Origin: Pseudomonadota bacterium
GTDB lineage: Bacteria; Pseudomonadota; Gammaproteobacteria; Steroidobacterales; Steroidobacteraceae
DNA length: 32,596 bases
Direction of reading: 5' to 3'
Assembly: GCA_021822385.1 (NCBI GenBank)
Contig: JAKARC010000027.1
Coordinates: 1 to 32,596 of the forward strand
Made by a program: the position numbers and the translations under genes. The notes under the pieces were generated by a model, which did no database searches, was not told where the DNA came from, and worked only from the letters and a program-made list of their open reading frames with translations. Positions 9,659-17,850 of this stretch are shown here, one piece after another (position 1 is the first letter of the stretch; the number at the start of each line of letters is the position of its first letter).

Positions 9659-10942
9659 TTGACACAACCGCCGCCCCCCCGAGAGTCATTGTGCGACACC
9701 GAGGCCACTTCGGGCACGGCGCTGGTACTGGCTCTCGCGGCTCGTAAGCCCACGGGCAAAGCGCAAGAGGAATTCCGGCGCCTCATCAGGAAGATCGAGC
9801 GCTGCCGCACGCAGATCGAGGCGTGGCGCAGCTACTCGATCCGTTACAACGAGCGGGTCCTGCAGGAGGTGGAGCCGTTGCGCGCCGAATTCGGTCGTGC
9901 GCAGCGGGAAATGGCCCTGCTGCTCGATGAGCTGCTCACGCGCGCGACACCAGACCGCCGCCTGCGCAAGAAGGATCGCGCCATCTTGCAGGAGTTGTTG
10001 CTGACGCTGCTCGACGATCTGATGACCGACGATGGCGACGAGGCGCTGCACGCGCTGCGTGCCCGGCACTGCGGCGAGTCACCCGGCCCGGAAACCGAGC
10101 GCGAGCGGGGTCCCCTGCGGAGCATCCTCGAGGAAGTCTTCGGCGTCGACCTGGACGCCGAGGCAAACGCGGACCCGGAAGCGTTCTTCCGGGAGGCGCG
10201 GCGCAGGATGCAGGAAGAGGATGCGGGCGGGCCGCGTGGGAACCGACGCGCGCGGTCGCAGACCCGTCACCCTGACGAGAAGGACGCGCAGGCGTGCGAT
10301 ACGGCTACCAGCCGAGCCGGGAGCCTGCGCGCGGACGCCGCCGAAGCAGCGAGGCAATCGCTGCGAGATGTCTTCCGCAAGCTCGTGAGCGCCCTGCATC
10401 CCGATCGCGAACCCGATGCCGAGGCGCGCGAGCGCAAGACCCTGCTGATGCAGCAGGTCAATCAAGCCTATGAGGTCAACGACCTGCTGACGCTGCTCAC
10501 GCTGCAGCTGGAAATCGAGCAGATCGATGCAGCGCATTTGGCGGCGCTGCCCGCCGAACGGCTTGCGCATTACAACCGCCTCCTGCGCGAGCAGCTGAAG
10601 GCGCTGGAAGCGCAGCGTCAGCGCCATCTCGAGCCGTATCGGCTCACCATGGGCCCGGCCGGTCGGCGCACCTTCACACCGGATGACGTCGACCGGCACA
10701 TGAGCGCTCACCTCGCCGAACAGCGCGCGGCCTTGCGGGAGCTGCGCGCGGATCTGGTGGCGTTTCGCGATCCCGATCAGCTGCGCAAGCGTCTGGCGCG
10801 TTTCGAGCCTGAACCCGTCCTCGAGATCCTCGAGGAGTTCGACGCTCTGGCGGACTTCCTGCAGTTCGCATCCAGCGACACGCCTCAGCCTCCCCGCCGC
10901 CGCAGGCCACGCTCGCCGGGTCGGGACAACCGAAACCGATGA
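9659..10942 (+). CDS. Atypical J-domain protein, DnaJ-like co-chaperone candidate
   Basis: A 427-residue soluble protein with no signal peptide. Residues about 30-125 are charged and helical, probably coiled coil (EEFRRLIRKIERCRTQIEAW...). A variable Arg/Glu-rich linker (about 140-230) follows. A short J-domain-like segment at about 232-285 carries the invariant HPD motif (247-249, in FRKLVSALHPDREPDAEA) used to stimulate DnaK ATPase. A long helical region and a basic tail (PPRRRRPRSPGR) complete it. The usual DnaJ Gly/Phe, zinc and substrate domains are absent, and helix I of the J domain looks shortened. The start is TTG at 9659 with AAGG about 10 nt upstream; no better ATG or GTG exists nearby. 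It is divergent from groESL. A chaperone link is plausible but unproven. Confidence 0.82.
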   Translation: MTQPPPPRESLCDTEATSGTALVLALAARKPTGKAQEEFRRLIRKIERCRTQIEAWRSYSIRYNERVLQEVEPLRAEFGRAQREMALLLDELLTRATPDRRLRKKDRAILQELLLTLLDDLMTDDGDEALHALRARHCGESPGPETERERGPLRSILEEVFGVDLDAEANADPEAFFREARRRMQEEDAGGPRGNRRARSQTRHPDEKDAQACDTATSRAGSLRADAAEAARQSLRDVFRKLVSALHPDREPDAEARERKTLLMQQVNQAYEVNDLLTLLTLQLEIEQIDAAHLAALPAERLAHYNRLLREQLKALEAQRQRHLEPYRLTMGPAGRRTFTPDDVDRHMSAHLAEQRAALRELRADLVAFRDPDQLRKRLARFEPEPVLEILEEFDALADFLQFASSDTPQPPRRRRPRSPGRDNRNR

Positions 10943-11052
10943 CTCAAAGCGGGCTCGGGCGCGTTCGCGGCACCGTCATCGCGGGCCGGGCGCAAGCCCT
11001 CTCGCCCCCGTCGGCCGGCGCTGCGGAAGAGCGCTACGACGGCCCACATCTT

Positions 11053-11064
11053 TATATTCTAGAA
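11053..11064 (+). promoter_or_regulatory. AT-rich patch, possible cutA-dsbD promoter
   Basis: TATATT at 11053-11058, partly overlapping the palindrome TTCTAGAA (11057-11064), lies in the only AT-rich stretch between the J-protein gene and cutA, about 35 bp before the cutA start. It could be a -10 box. No matching -35 is visible. Confidence 0.3.
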
Positions 11065-11092
11065 TGTGCATATGGTGCAGAGACCTTAGCTC

Positions 11093-11413
11093 GTGAGCGA
11101 GTTCTTCGTGGTTCTGACCACCTGTCCGGACGAGCCGGCGGCGGCGCGCATCGCCCGCGAATTGATCGAGACCGGCCTTGCCGCCTGTGTGACTCGCCAG
11201 CCGGTACGATCCACGTACGCTTGGCAGGGTCACATCGAGGATCACGCGGAGGTGCTGTTGATCATCAAGACACTGGCGAGTCGTTTTGTGGACCTCGAGC
11301 GCCGTCTCAAGACGCTGCATCCGTATGAGGTACCGGAAATCATTGCCCTGCCCGTGGCGGGCGGCTCGCCCGCCTATCTCGCCTGGCTGAGCGCTGCGGT
11401 GGCGCCACGATGA
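11093..11413 (+). CDS. cutA: Divalent-cation tolerance protein CutA
   Basis: A 106-residue small trimeric cytoplasmic protein of the CutA1 family, linked in E. coli to copper tolerance though its exact role is unsettled. Diagnostic segments are FVVLTTCPDEPAAARIAREL at the start, GLAACVTRQPVRSTYAWQG in the middle, then HIEDHAEVLLIIKT and LHPYEVPEIIALPV. The start is GTG at 11093; an upstream in-frame ATG at 11072 is cut off by a stop. The ribosome site is weak. Its stop overlaps the dsbD ATG by 4 bp (11410-11413). The cutA-dsbD pairing is also known from enterobacteria. Confidence 0.95.
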   Translation: MSEFFVVLTTCPDEPAAARIARELIETGLAACVTRQPVRSTYAWQGHIEDHAEVLLIIKTLASRFVDLERRLKTLHPYEVPEIIALPVAGGSPAYLAWLSAAVAPR

Positions 11414-13287
11414 GTGCGGTGCGATCCGGCCCGAGGGCATGGCCGGGCGTCGGCTTGGCGCTGATGGCGCTGTGGCTGGTCTGCCCGGCGGCATCAGCCG
11501 GTGCGGCCGCGCCGCCCTCGGCCACCGTTCTGGCGGCACTCACGGCAGCGCAATCCGTGGGCAATACGTTTCCGCCGGCCGATGAGGTATTTCATTTCAA
11601 GGCGGTACCGGGGGTGCGCCACGTCCGACTGCAGTGGACCATCCGCCCGGGGTATTACCTGTACCGGGCCCGCATTCGGGTCATGCCCCTGTCCGGCACG
11701 GTGCTCGGCCGACTCACCCTCCCGCCCGGACAGGTGAAGGTCGACCCGTACTTCGGCCGTGAGCAGATCTACCGATTGGCGGTCACGGGCACGCTTGCAG
11801 TCATCCGCGGAACGCGTGCTGCGGCGCACTATGCGTCCTTCGCGGTCACTTATCAGGGCTGCGCCGACCGGGGTCTGTGCTACCCGCCCATCACTCGCGA
11901 TATGCTCGTTGCGCTGCCGCGGCGCATGACGAGCGCCGGTGGCGCGGCACGCACACCGAGCGGCGCTTCCGGCCGGCCCGGCGGCGTGCGTGCGACGCCC
12001 GTGAGCCAAACGCGCTTTGCCGATCTCGTCCGCTCCGGAAGCCTGCTCGCCATGCTCGGAGCGTTCTACCTGGCCGGTCTCGCGCTATCGTTCACGCCGT
12101 GCTGCCTGCCGATGATTCCGATCCTCTCCGGCCTCATCGCCGGCGGGCGTCGGCCCGGCACCGGACGGTCGCTCGCGCTTGCCATCGCTTATGTGCTCGG
12201 GATGGCCTGCACCTATACGCTGGCCGGCATCGCGGCGGCCGCGGCCGGAGGCGAGATTCAAGCGGCCTTCCAACAACCCTGGATCGTGGGCGCCTTTGCG
12301 GCGCTGCTGGCCGCCATGGGTCTGGCCATGCTGGGACTGTTCACGGTGCAGATGCCCGCGGGCTTGCAGGCCCGCCTGACCGAGCTCAGCAACCGCCGCA
12401 GCGCTGGCACTCTGGGGGGAGTCGCCGTCATGGGCGCGCTCTCGGCATTGATCGTCACCACGTGCGTGGCCCCGGCGCTGGTCGGTGCACTGGCCGTCAT
12501 CGGTCAGTCGGGACAGGTCGTGCGCGGCGGCATGGCATTGTTCGCGCTCAGCATCGGCATGGGCACCCCCTTGATCGCGCTCGGCGCCTCCGCCGGCCGG
12601 CTCCTGCCCAAAGCCGGTCCCTGGATGGTCACGGTGAAGAAGATCTTCGGTGCCGTGATGCTGGCCGTCGCCGTATGGATGCTCTCCCGGCTGCTGCCGG
12701 CACGTGTGGCGGTTGCGCTCTGGGCCCTCCCCGTACTGGCGGGAGCCTGGGCCCTCTGGAGTAGCGCTCGGGGTACATCCGCAGGACAGTGGACGTTGCG
12801 TGCGGCGGGCATCGCGGCGTGCGTGTACGCGATGATCTTGGTTGCCGGGTCGCTGCTCGGCAGCACTCAGCCGCTCTCGCCGCTCAGCTTCTCGCGCACA
12901 CCGCACCTGCATTTCACTCCCGTCGTGTCGGTCGCGCAGGTGCGGCGCGCGGTCCGCCGGGCCGCAGCGGCGCACCGCGCGGTCATGGTGGATTTCTATG
13001 CCGACTGGTGTGTGTCCTGCAAAGAAATGGATGCGACCACCTTTGCCAATCCCGCGGTCCGGCAGGCGCTTGCGGGCACCGTACTGCTGCGCGCCGATGT
13101 AACCGCGAACACCGCGGCCGACCAGGCGCTTTTGAAGTACTTCGGCATCTATGGCCCCCCGTCAGTCGCCTTCTACAGCCGCTCCGGGCGGCCGCGCAAG
13201 CGTTTTCAGGTGGTCGGCTACCTGGATGCCAAGGCGTTTCTGCGCCGCCTTCACGCCGTATTCGCACCCCATTTCGCCGCCGGCTGA
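11410..13287 (+). CDS. dsbD: Thiol:disulfide interchange protein DsbD
   Basis: A 625-residue inner-membrane protein that passes electrons from cytoplasmic thioredoxin to periplasmic DsbC/DsbG and cytochrome c maturation. After a signal peptide (about 1-30) comes the periplasmic alpha domain with the cysteine pair Cys151/Cys157 (GCADRGLCYPP). The membrane domain (about 208-485, roughly eight helices) holds the redox cysteines in LSFTPCCLPMIPILSG (Cys231, with an extra Cys232) and TTCVAPALVGALAVIG (Cys352). The C-terminal thioredoxin-like gamma domain has FYADWCVSCKEMD (Cys534/Cys537). It is about 60 residues longer than the E. coli protein, with a low-complexity Gly/Ala/Arg linker near 175-200. 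It is translationally coupled to cutA. The doubled cysteine is unusual. Confidence 0.96.
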   Translation: MSAVRSGPRAWPGVGLALMALWLVCPAASAGAAAPPSATVLAALTAAQSVGNTFPPADEVFHFKAVPGVRHVRLQWTIRPGYYLYRARIRVMPLSGTVLGRLTLPPGQVKVDPYFGREQIYRLAVTGTLAVIRGTRAAAHYASFAVTYQGCADRGLCYPPITRDMLVALPRRMTSAGGAARTPSGASGRPGGVRATPVSQTRFADLVRSGSLLAMLGAFYLAGLALSFTPCCLPMIPILSGLIAGGRRPGTGRSLALAIAYVLGMACTYTLAGIAAAAAGGEIQAAFQQPWIVGAFAALLAAMGLAMLGLFTVQMPAGLQARLTELSNRRSAGTLGGVAVMGALSALIVTTCVAPALVGALAVIGQSGQVVRGGMALFALSIGMGTPLIALGASAGRLLPKAGPWMVTVKKIFGAVMLAVAVWMLSRLLPARVAVALWALPVLAGAWALWSSARGTSAGQWTLRAAGIAACVYAMILVAGSLLGSTQPLSPLSFSRTPHLHFTPVVSVAQVRRAVRRAAAAHRAVMVDFYADWCVSCKEMDATTFANPAVRQALAGTVLLRADVTANTAADQALLKYFGIYGPPSVAFYSRSGRPRKRFQVVGYLDAKAFLRRLHAVFAPHFAAG

Positions 13288-13510
13288 CGCCGGACAGGCC
13301 GTGGGAACACGATACCCATACGGGGTGTTTATCCGCTATTCTCCCGCTTGACGCGGGGGCGGCGCCAGGAAGCGACACTGTCGCGCGGCGGCCATTCATC
13401 GGCGCGTTTGGATCTGATCTGCGCCATTCGGCACAAAATCTAGCGGTCTTCAATGAAATTAGGGTAAATTGCCGGCGCTCACCCTTCGCGGAACGACCTT
13501 AATAGCGCTG
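13288..13510. other. Gap between dsbD and aroQ, likely holding the aroQ-operon promoter
   Basis: This 223-bp gap precedes nine tightly packed plus-strand genes, so a promoter is expected. An AT-rich stretch at about 13430-13470 contains TAAATT-like hexamers in the right place, but no convincing -35 box pairs with them. A short CCCGC/GCGGG hairpin near 13344-13358 follows dsbD without a T-run. Confidence 0.35.
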
Positions 13511-13966
13511 ATGACCCGCCTGCTGCTCCTCAACGGCCCGAATCTTAACCTGCTCGGTACCCGTGAACCGCACGTGTACGGGTCGGACACTTTGTCCGCG
13601 ATCGAGCAGCGCGCCGGGGAATGTGCACGCGAGCTCGGCTGCAGCCTGCAATGTCTGCAGAGCAACGCCGAGCATGAACTCATCGAGCGCATTCAGCGGG
13701 CGGGGGCCGAGCAGGTGGCCTGTCTGATCTTCAATCCCGGCGGCTTCACGCACACCAGCGTCGCGCTGCGGGATGCCGTCCTCGCCGTGCGCATTCCCTT
13801 GATCGAAGTTCACCTGTCGAACCCGAGCGCGCGCGAGACGTTCCGACATCGATCCTATTTCTCCGACATCGCGCTCGGGGTGATTTCAGGCTTTGGCGCA
13901 TTCGGCTATGAGTTGGCGATCCGGGCGGCCGCCCGGCACGTGAACGCGACGCCACGCGCGCCTTGA
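13511..13966 (+). CDS. aroQ: 3-dehydroquinate dehydratase, type II
   Basis: A 151-residue enzyme that converts 3-dehydroquinate to 3-dehydroshikimate in aromatic amino acid synthesis, normally as a cytoplasmic dodecamer. Signature segments are LLLLNGPNLNLLGTREP (Arg18), the catalytic Tyr23, the substrate-binding FNPGGFTHTSVALRD (Asn75, His81), the catalytic His101 in IEVHLSNP, and Arg112 after ARETF. The start is ATG at 13511, because the family begins directly with the NGPNLNLLG strand. An upstream in-frame TTG at 13469 would add 14 unneeded residues. The ribosome site is weak. It is the first gene of the long plus-strand series ending with purD and, as in many gammaproteobacteria, precedes accB-accC. 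Confidence 0.97.
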   Translation: MTRLLLLNGPNLNLLGTREPHVYGSDTLSAIEQRAGECARELGCSLQCLQSNAEHELIERIQRAGAEQVACLIFNPGGFTHTSVALRDAVLAVRIPLIEVHLSNPSARETFRHRSYFSDIALGVISGFGAFGYELAIRAAARHVNATPRAP

Positions 13967-14017
13967 CCCCGTACATTCCCATGCTGACCGTCCCATGACG
14001 CAAGGGGGATTTCCCAC

Positions 14018-14461
14018 ATGGACATTCGTAAAATCAAGAAATTGATCGAGCTGCTGGAAGAATCCGGCATCGCGGAAATTGAGATCAAGGAAGGCGAAGA
14101 GGCGGTACGGATCAGCCGCATGCCGACCGGAACTGCGACGGTGCATGCACTGCCACAATTGCCCGCAGCAGCCCCGCTCGCACCGCCGGCCGCGCCGGCC
14201 GCGGAAGCGCCCAAGGCGCGACCCAACGAACACGTCGTGACCGCGCCGATGGTCGGCACGTTCTATGCTTCCCCAACGCCCGGGGCGAAGCCCTTCGTCG
14301 AGATCGGCGACGAAATTAAAGTCGGACAGGTGCTGTGCATCATCGAGGCGATGAAGATGATGAATCAGATCGAGGCGGATCGAGCCGGACGCATCACCTC
14401 GATCATGGCCCGCAACGGCGACCCGGTGGAATACGGGCAGCCGCTCTTCGTCGTCGAATAA
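14018..14461 (+). CDS. accB: Biotin carboxyl carrier protein of acetyl-CoA carboxylase
   Basis: A 147-residue carrier that holds biotin for acetyl-CoA carboxylase, the first committed step of fatty-acid synthesis. The N-terminal dimerisation helix begins [20 protein letters not shown]. An Ala/Pro linker runs from about 48 to 68. The biotinyl domain has the protruding-thumb sequence [19 protein letters not shown] and the biotin site EAMKM at 110-114 (Lys113). The ATG at 14018 follows a GGGGG-rich ribosome site. accC begins 13 bp downstream, giving the usual accBC pair. Confidence 0.98.
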   Translation: MDIRKIKKLIELLEESGIAEIEIKEGEEAVRISRMPTGTATVHALPQLPAAAPLAPPAAPAAEAPKARPNEHVVTAPMVGTFYASPTPGAKPFVEIGDEIKVGQVLCIIEAMKMMNQIEADRAGRITSIMARNGDPVEYGQPLFVVE

Positions 14462-14474
14462 ACGGCCCGCCGCC

Positions 14475-15818
14475 ATGCTGGAGAAGATCCTGATCGCCAA
14501 CCGCGGCGAAATCGCCCTGCGGATCTTGCGCGCCTGCCGGGAACTCGGCCTGAAGACCGTGGCGGTGCACTCGACCGCCGACTACAGCCTCAAGCACGTG
14601 CTGCTCGCCGACGAGTCGGTTTGCATCGGCCCGCCGCCCTCCTCGGCAAGCTACCTCAACATGCCGGCCATCATCAGCGCCGCCGAGGTCACCGATTCGG
14701 TCGCCATTCACCCCGGCTATGGCTTTCTCTCCGAGAACGCCGATTTCGCCGAACGCGTTGAAAACAGCGGGTTCATATTCGTCGGGCCGAAGGCCGAAAC
14801 CATACGCACCATGGGCGACAAGGTCTCCGCCATCCGCGTGATGAAGGCACACGGCGTCCCGTGTGTGCCGGGATCCGACGCCCCGCTCGGCGACGATCCG
14901 GACGAGAATCTGCGCATTGCCCGCGACATCGGCTATCCGGTGATCATCAAGGCCTCCGGCGGCGGCGGCGGCCGCGGCATGCGCGTGGTGCACAGCGACG
15001 CGGCGCTGATGAGCTCGATCGGCGTCACGCGCAGTGAAGCCCAGGCGGCCTTCGGGAACGACCAGGTGTACATGGAAAAGTACCTCGAGCGCCCGCGGCA
15101 CATCGAGTTCCAGGTGCTGGCCGATCATTACGGCAATGTGATCCATCTCGGCGAGCGCGATTGCTCGATGCAGCGCCGGCACCAGAAAGTTTTGGAGGAA
15201 GCGCCGGCGCCCGGCATCACCGCCCGGCAACGGCGTGTCATGGGGGAGCGGTGCGTGGAGGCGTGTGTCGCCGTCGGCTATCGCAGCGCCGGCACGCTCG
15301 AGTTTCTCTATCAGGATGGAGAGTTCTACTTCATCGAGATGAACACCCGCATCCAGGTCGAGCACCCGGTCACCGAGTTCGTCACCGGCATCGACCTGGT
15401 CAAGGCGCAATTGCTCATTGCCGCCGGCGAACGCCTGCCCTACGTGCAGAACGACGTGCAGATCCGCGGTCACGCGCTCGAGTGCCGCATCAATGCCGAG
15501 GATCCCAAGACATTCATGCCCTCGCCCGGCCCGGTGCGCCTGTGGCATGCGCCGGGCGGGCCGGGTGTGCGCGTGGACAGCCACATCTACTCCGGCTACA
15601 ACGTGCCGCCGAATTACGATTCGCTCATCGGCAAGCTCATCACGCACGGCGATACGCGCGAGACGGCCATTGCCCGCATGCGCAATGCGCTGACGGAGAT
15701 GGTGATCGAGGGCATCAAGACCAACGTGCCACTGCACCAGGAAATCTGTAATCATGCGGCTTTCCAGAAGGGCGGTACGGACATTCACTACCTCGAGCGG
15801 CGACTGGGGCTGAAGTAA
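14475..15818 (+). CDS. accC: Biotin carboxylase subunit of acetyl-CoA carboxylase
   Basis: A 447-residue ATP-grasp enzyme that carboxylates the biotin on AccB using bicarbonate and ATP. It begins [20 protein letters not shown], the family signature. It contains [14 protein letters not shown], the glycine-rich ATP loop [14 protein letters not shown] (about 159-172), the [11 protein letters not shown] segment and the catalytic [14 protein letters not shown] (about 288-301). Length is normal (E. coli 449). The carboxyltransferase genes accA and accD are not in the window. Confidence 0.99.
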   Translation: MLEKILIANRGEIALRILRACRELGLKTVAVHSTADYSLKHVLLADESVCIGPPPSSASYLNMPAIISAAEVTDSVAIHPGYGFLSENADFAERVENSGFIFVGPKAETIRTMGDKVSAIRVMKAHGVPCVPGSDAPLGDDPDENLRIARDIGYPVIIKASGGGGGRGMRVVHSDAALMSSIGVTRSEAQAAFGNDQVYMEKYLERPRHIEFQVLADHYGNVIHLGERDCSMQRRHQKVLEEAPAPGITARQRRVMGERCVEACVAVGYRSAGTLEFLYQDGEFYFIEMNTRIQVEHPVTEFVTGIDLVKAQLLIAAGERLPYVQNDVQIRGHALECRINAEDPKTFMPSPGPVRLWHAPGGPGVRVDSHIYSGYNVPPNYDSLIGKLITHGDTRETAIARMRNALTEMVIEGIKTNVPLHQEICNHAAFQKGGTDIHYLERRLGLK

Positions 15819-15865
15819 TCGGCCCACCCCGCGCTTGAGGCCCCGGGCGCGACCCCACGAGGCAC

Positions 15866-16771
15866 ATGAGCGAGTTCCTGCAGATCAGCTTCGAGCTTGG
15901 CCCGCTGCCGGCCGAGGCCGCCGAGCAGGCGTGCCTGCAATGGGGGGCCAGCGCGATCACCTTCGCAGATGCGCGCGATGCGCCTGTGCTCGAACCGGCC
16001 CCGGGAGAGATGCGGCTGTGGCCATCCACGCGCCTGCAGGCGCTGTTTGCGCCCGGGACTGAGCTGCAGCACACCGTGCGCGGCCTCGGCGCGACGCTCG
16101 GCGTGGATCCGGATCGATTCGAGGTGCGCTGGATCGCTGATCGCGCCTGGGAACGCGAATGGCTGCGTGAGTTCCACGCCCGGCGCTTCGGCGGGCGGCT
16201 GTGGATTTGTCCGCAGCACGAATCCGTGCGCGATCCGGCGGCCGCGGTCGTGCGCCTCGATCCCGGTCTCGCCTTCGGCACCGGCTCGCATCCGACCACC
16301 GCGCTGTGCCTGGAGTGGCTCGACGCACATCCGCCCACGGCAGAAACGGTCATCGACTACGGGTGCGGCTCCGGAGTGCTGGCGCTCGCGGCGGCGCGGC
16401 TGGGTGCTCAGCGGGTGCAGTGTTTCGATATCGATCCGCAGGCATTGCTTGCCACCCGGGACAACGCCGCGGCGAACCATCTGACCGAGCGGGTGCACCC
16501 GTGCGACGCGGTCGAGGCCCTGGTCGCTCCGGTGGCGCTGCTCATGGCGAACATCCTCCTGCAGCCCCTCGTCGAGCTCGCACCGCGATTCGCCGTACTG
16601 GTACAGCCGGGGGGCCGGATCCTGCTCGCGGGGCTGCTGGAAGACCAGGCCGAAGAGGTCCGCGCGGCCTATCGGCCGTGGTTTATGCTCACGACAGTCG
16701 GCACCCGCGAGGGCTGGATCGTGCTGAGCGGGATACGCAACGGCCCGGCGCTCCCGATGGCGTGCGGATAA
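15866..16771 (+). CDS. prmA: Ribosomal protein L11 methyltransferase
   Basis: A 301-residue S-adenosylmethionine-dependent enzyme that trimethylates ribosomal protein L11. A small N-terminal L11-recognition domain (to about 90) precedes the class I methyltransferase domain, with LDPGLAFGTGSHPTTALCLE (FGTGSHPTT at 137-145), the SAM-binding VIDYGCGSGVLALAA (164-170 core) and MANILLQPLVEL, where the NIL motif (229-231) takes the place of NPPY. The start is ATG at 15866 after a modest CGAGG ribosome site. It lies 47 bp after accC and 5 bp before the next gene, an order common in gammaproteobacteria. Confidence 0.97.
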   Translation: MSEFLQISFELGPLPAEAAEQACLQWGASAITFADARDAPVLEPAPGEMRLWPSTRLQALFAPGTELQHTVRGLGATLGVDPDRFEVRWIADRAWEREWLREFHARRFGGRLWICPQHESVRDPAAAVVRLDPGLAFGTGSHPTTALCLEWLDAHPPTAETVIDYGCGSGVLALAAARLGAQRVQCFDIDPQALLATRDNAAANHLTERVHPCDAVEALVAPVALLMANILLQPLVELAPRFAVLVQPGGRILLAGLLEDQAEEVRAAYRPWFMLTTVGTREGWIVLSGIRNGPALPMACG

Positions 16772-16776
16772 GTAAG

Positions 16777-17850
16777 ATGCTCACCACCTGCCCAAACTGC
16801 AACCTGACGCTGGTCGTCACCACGGCCGATTTGCGCGTCGCAGAGGGATACGTACGCTGCGGACGATGCCGCAGTGTATTCAATGCCATGGCATCGCTGG
16901 CCGATGCCGCGCCCGAATCCCCACCAGACTCCACACCCGAGTCCTCGCCCGAATCCCCGGAGCAATTCTCGCCCCCACCGGAGCGAGCCGCCGACGCTCT
17001 GACTGAATCAACCGCCGAATTCACCCTCGAGTCTCTCTCGGACCTGCAGATCGAGACGCCCGCGGCGATCGGTCCCGAGGCCATCCCGGCGGACGATGCG
17101 ATGCCGGATGCCGAGCCGCCGTCCGCCACGAGCATGGAAACGCAGGAGCAGTCCGTCCCGCAGGCGGGAGCGTCGGCTCAGGATGCGACGATCGAGGCGG
17201 CAGTGGTGATGGAAACGCTCGAGCCGGTCCCGGCGTCGGATTCTCCCATGCTGCCCGATGAGCCCGTCATCGCCGCGCCGACGGCGACGACGACGCCCCG
17301 TGAACCGCCCGCTGAATTCACGCTCGAGCCGGCCCGCCCGCGCCACACCGGAACATGGCTCGCCGGCGCGCTCATCCTCCTGCTCGTGCTCGGCGCGCAG
17401 GTCGTCAACCACTATCGCGGCTTTCTTGCCACGGTGCCCTCGATCGGACCGCGGCTGCGCACGGTTTACGGTGTCCTCGGTGTGCCGGTCGAACCGCGGT
17501 GGAATGTCCACGCCTATGATGCCCGCCAGCTCGGCGCGACGGTCAGCCGCACGCATCCGCACCGCATCACGGTGCGGGCGAGCATCGCCAACCGCGGGCG
17601 CTGGCCGCTGCCCCTGCCGCTGCTGCGGCTCACCCTGCAGAACCGCTATGGCAAGACCGTGGCCGCACGCGACATCGCGCCAAGGGACTACTGGCCCACC
17701 GACACACCGATCTCGTCCCACCTGGGCCCCGGACAGCGCATCGACGCAACCATCACCTTCGTCACGCCCGGCCCGCGCGCGGTGAGTTTCGAGATCGATA
17801 CCTGTCTGCGCGAGGCCGGCACCGTCCTCTGCACGCACGGGCCGCGATGA
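16777..17850 (+). CDS. Zinc-ribbon and DUF3426 domain membrane protein
   Basis: A 357-residue protein of unknown function. It starts with an MJ0042-type zinc ribbon: Cys5, Cys8, Cys28 and Cys31 in MLTTCPNCNL and YVRCGRCRSVFNAM. A long acidic linker rich in Pro, Glu, Ser and Ala (about 41-188) includes repeated PES-type units. One transmembrane helix (about 192-211, LAGALILLLVLGAQVV) leads to a DUF3426 domain (about 215-357) predicted to face the periplasm. The ATG at 16777 places the zinc ribbon at the very N terminus, as in the family; the frame is open upstream only as a shadow of prmA. It overlaps dusB by 4 bp. The position between prmA and dusB is conserved in several gammaproteobacteria, but no role is established. 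Confidence 0.88.
   Translation: MLTTCPNCNLTLVVTTADLRVAEGYVRCGRCRSVFNAMASLADAAPESPPDSTPESSPESPEQFSPPPERAADALTESTAEFTLESLSDLQIETPAAIGPEAIPADDAMPDAEPPSATSMETQEQSVPQAGASAQDATIEAAVVMETLEPVPASDSPMLPDEPVIAAPTATTTPREPPAEFTLEPARPRHTGTWLAGALILLLVLGAQVVNHYRGFLATVPSIGPRLRTVYGVLGVPVEPRWNVHAYDARQLGATVSRTHPHRITVRASIANRGRWPLPLPLLRLTLQNRYGKTVAARDIAPRDYWPTDTPISSHLGPGQRIDATITFVTPGPRAVSFEIDTCLREAGTVLCTHGPR

Noticed and set aside
10939..11328. An open frame starting with an ATGA overlap at the J-protein stop
   Set aside because: The neat overlap is tempting, but most of it lies out of frame over cutA and it has no protein character.
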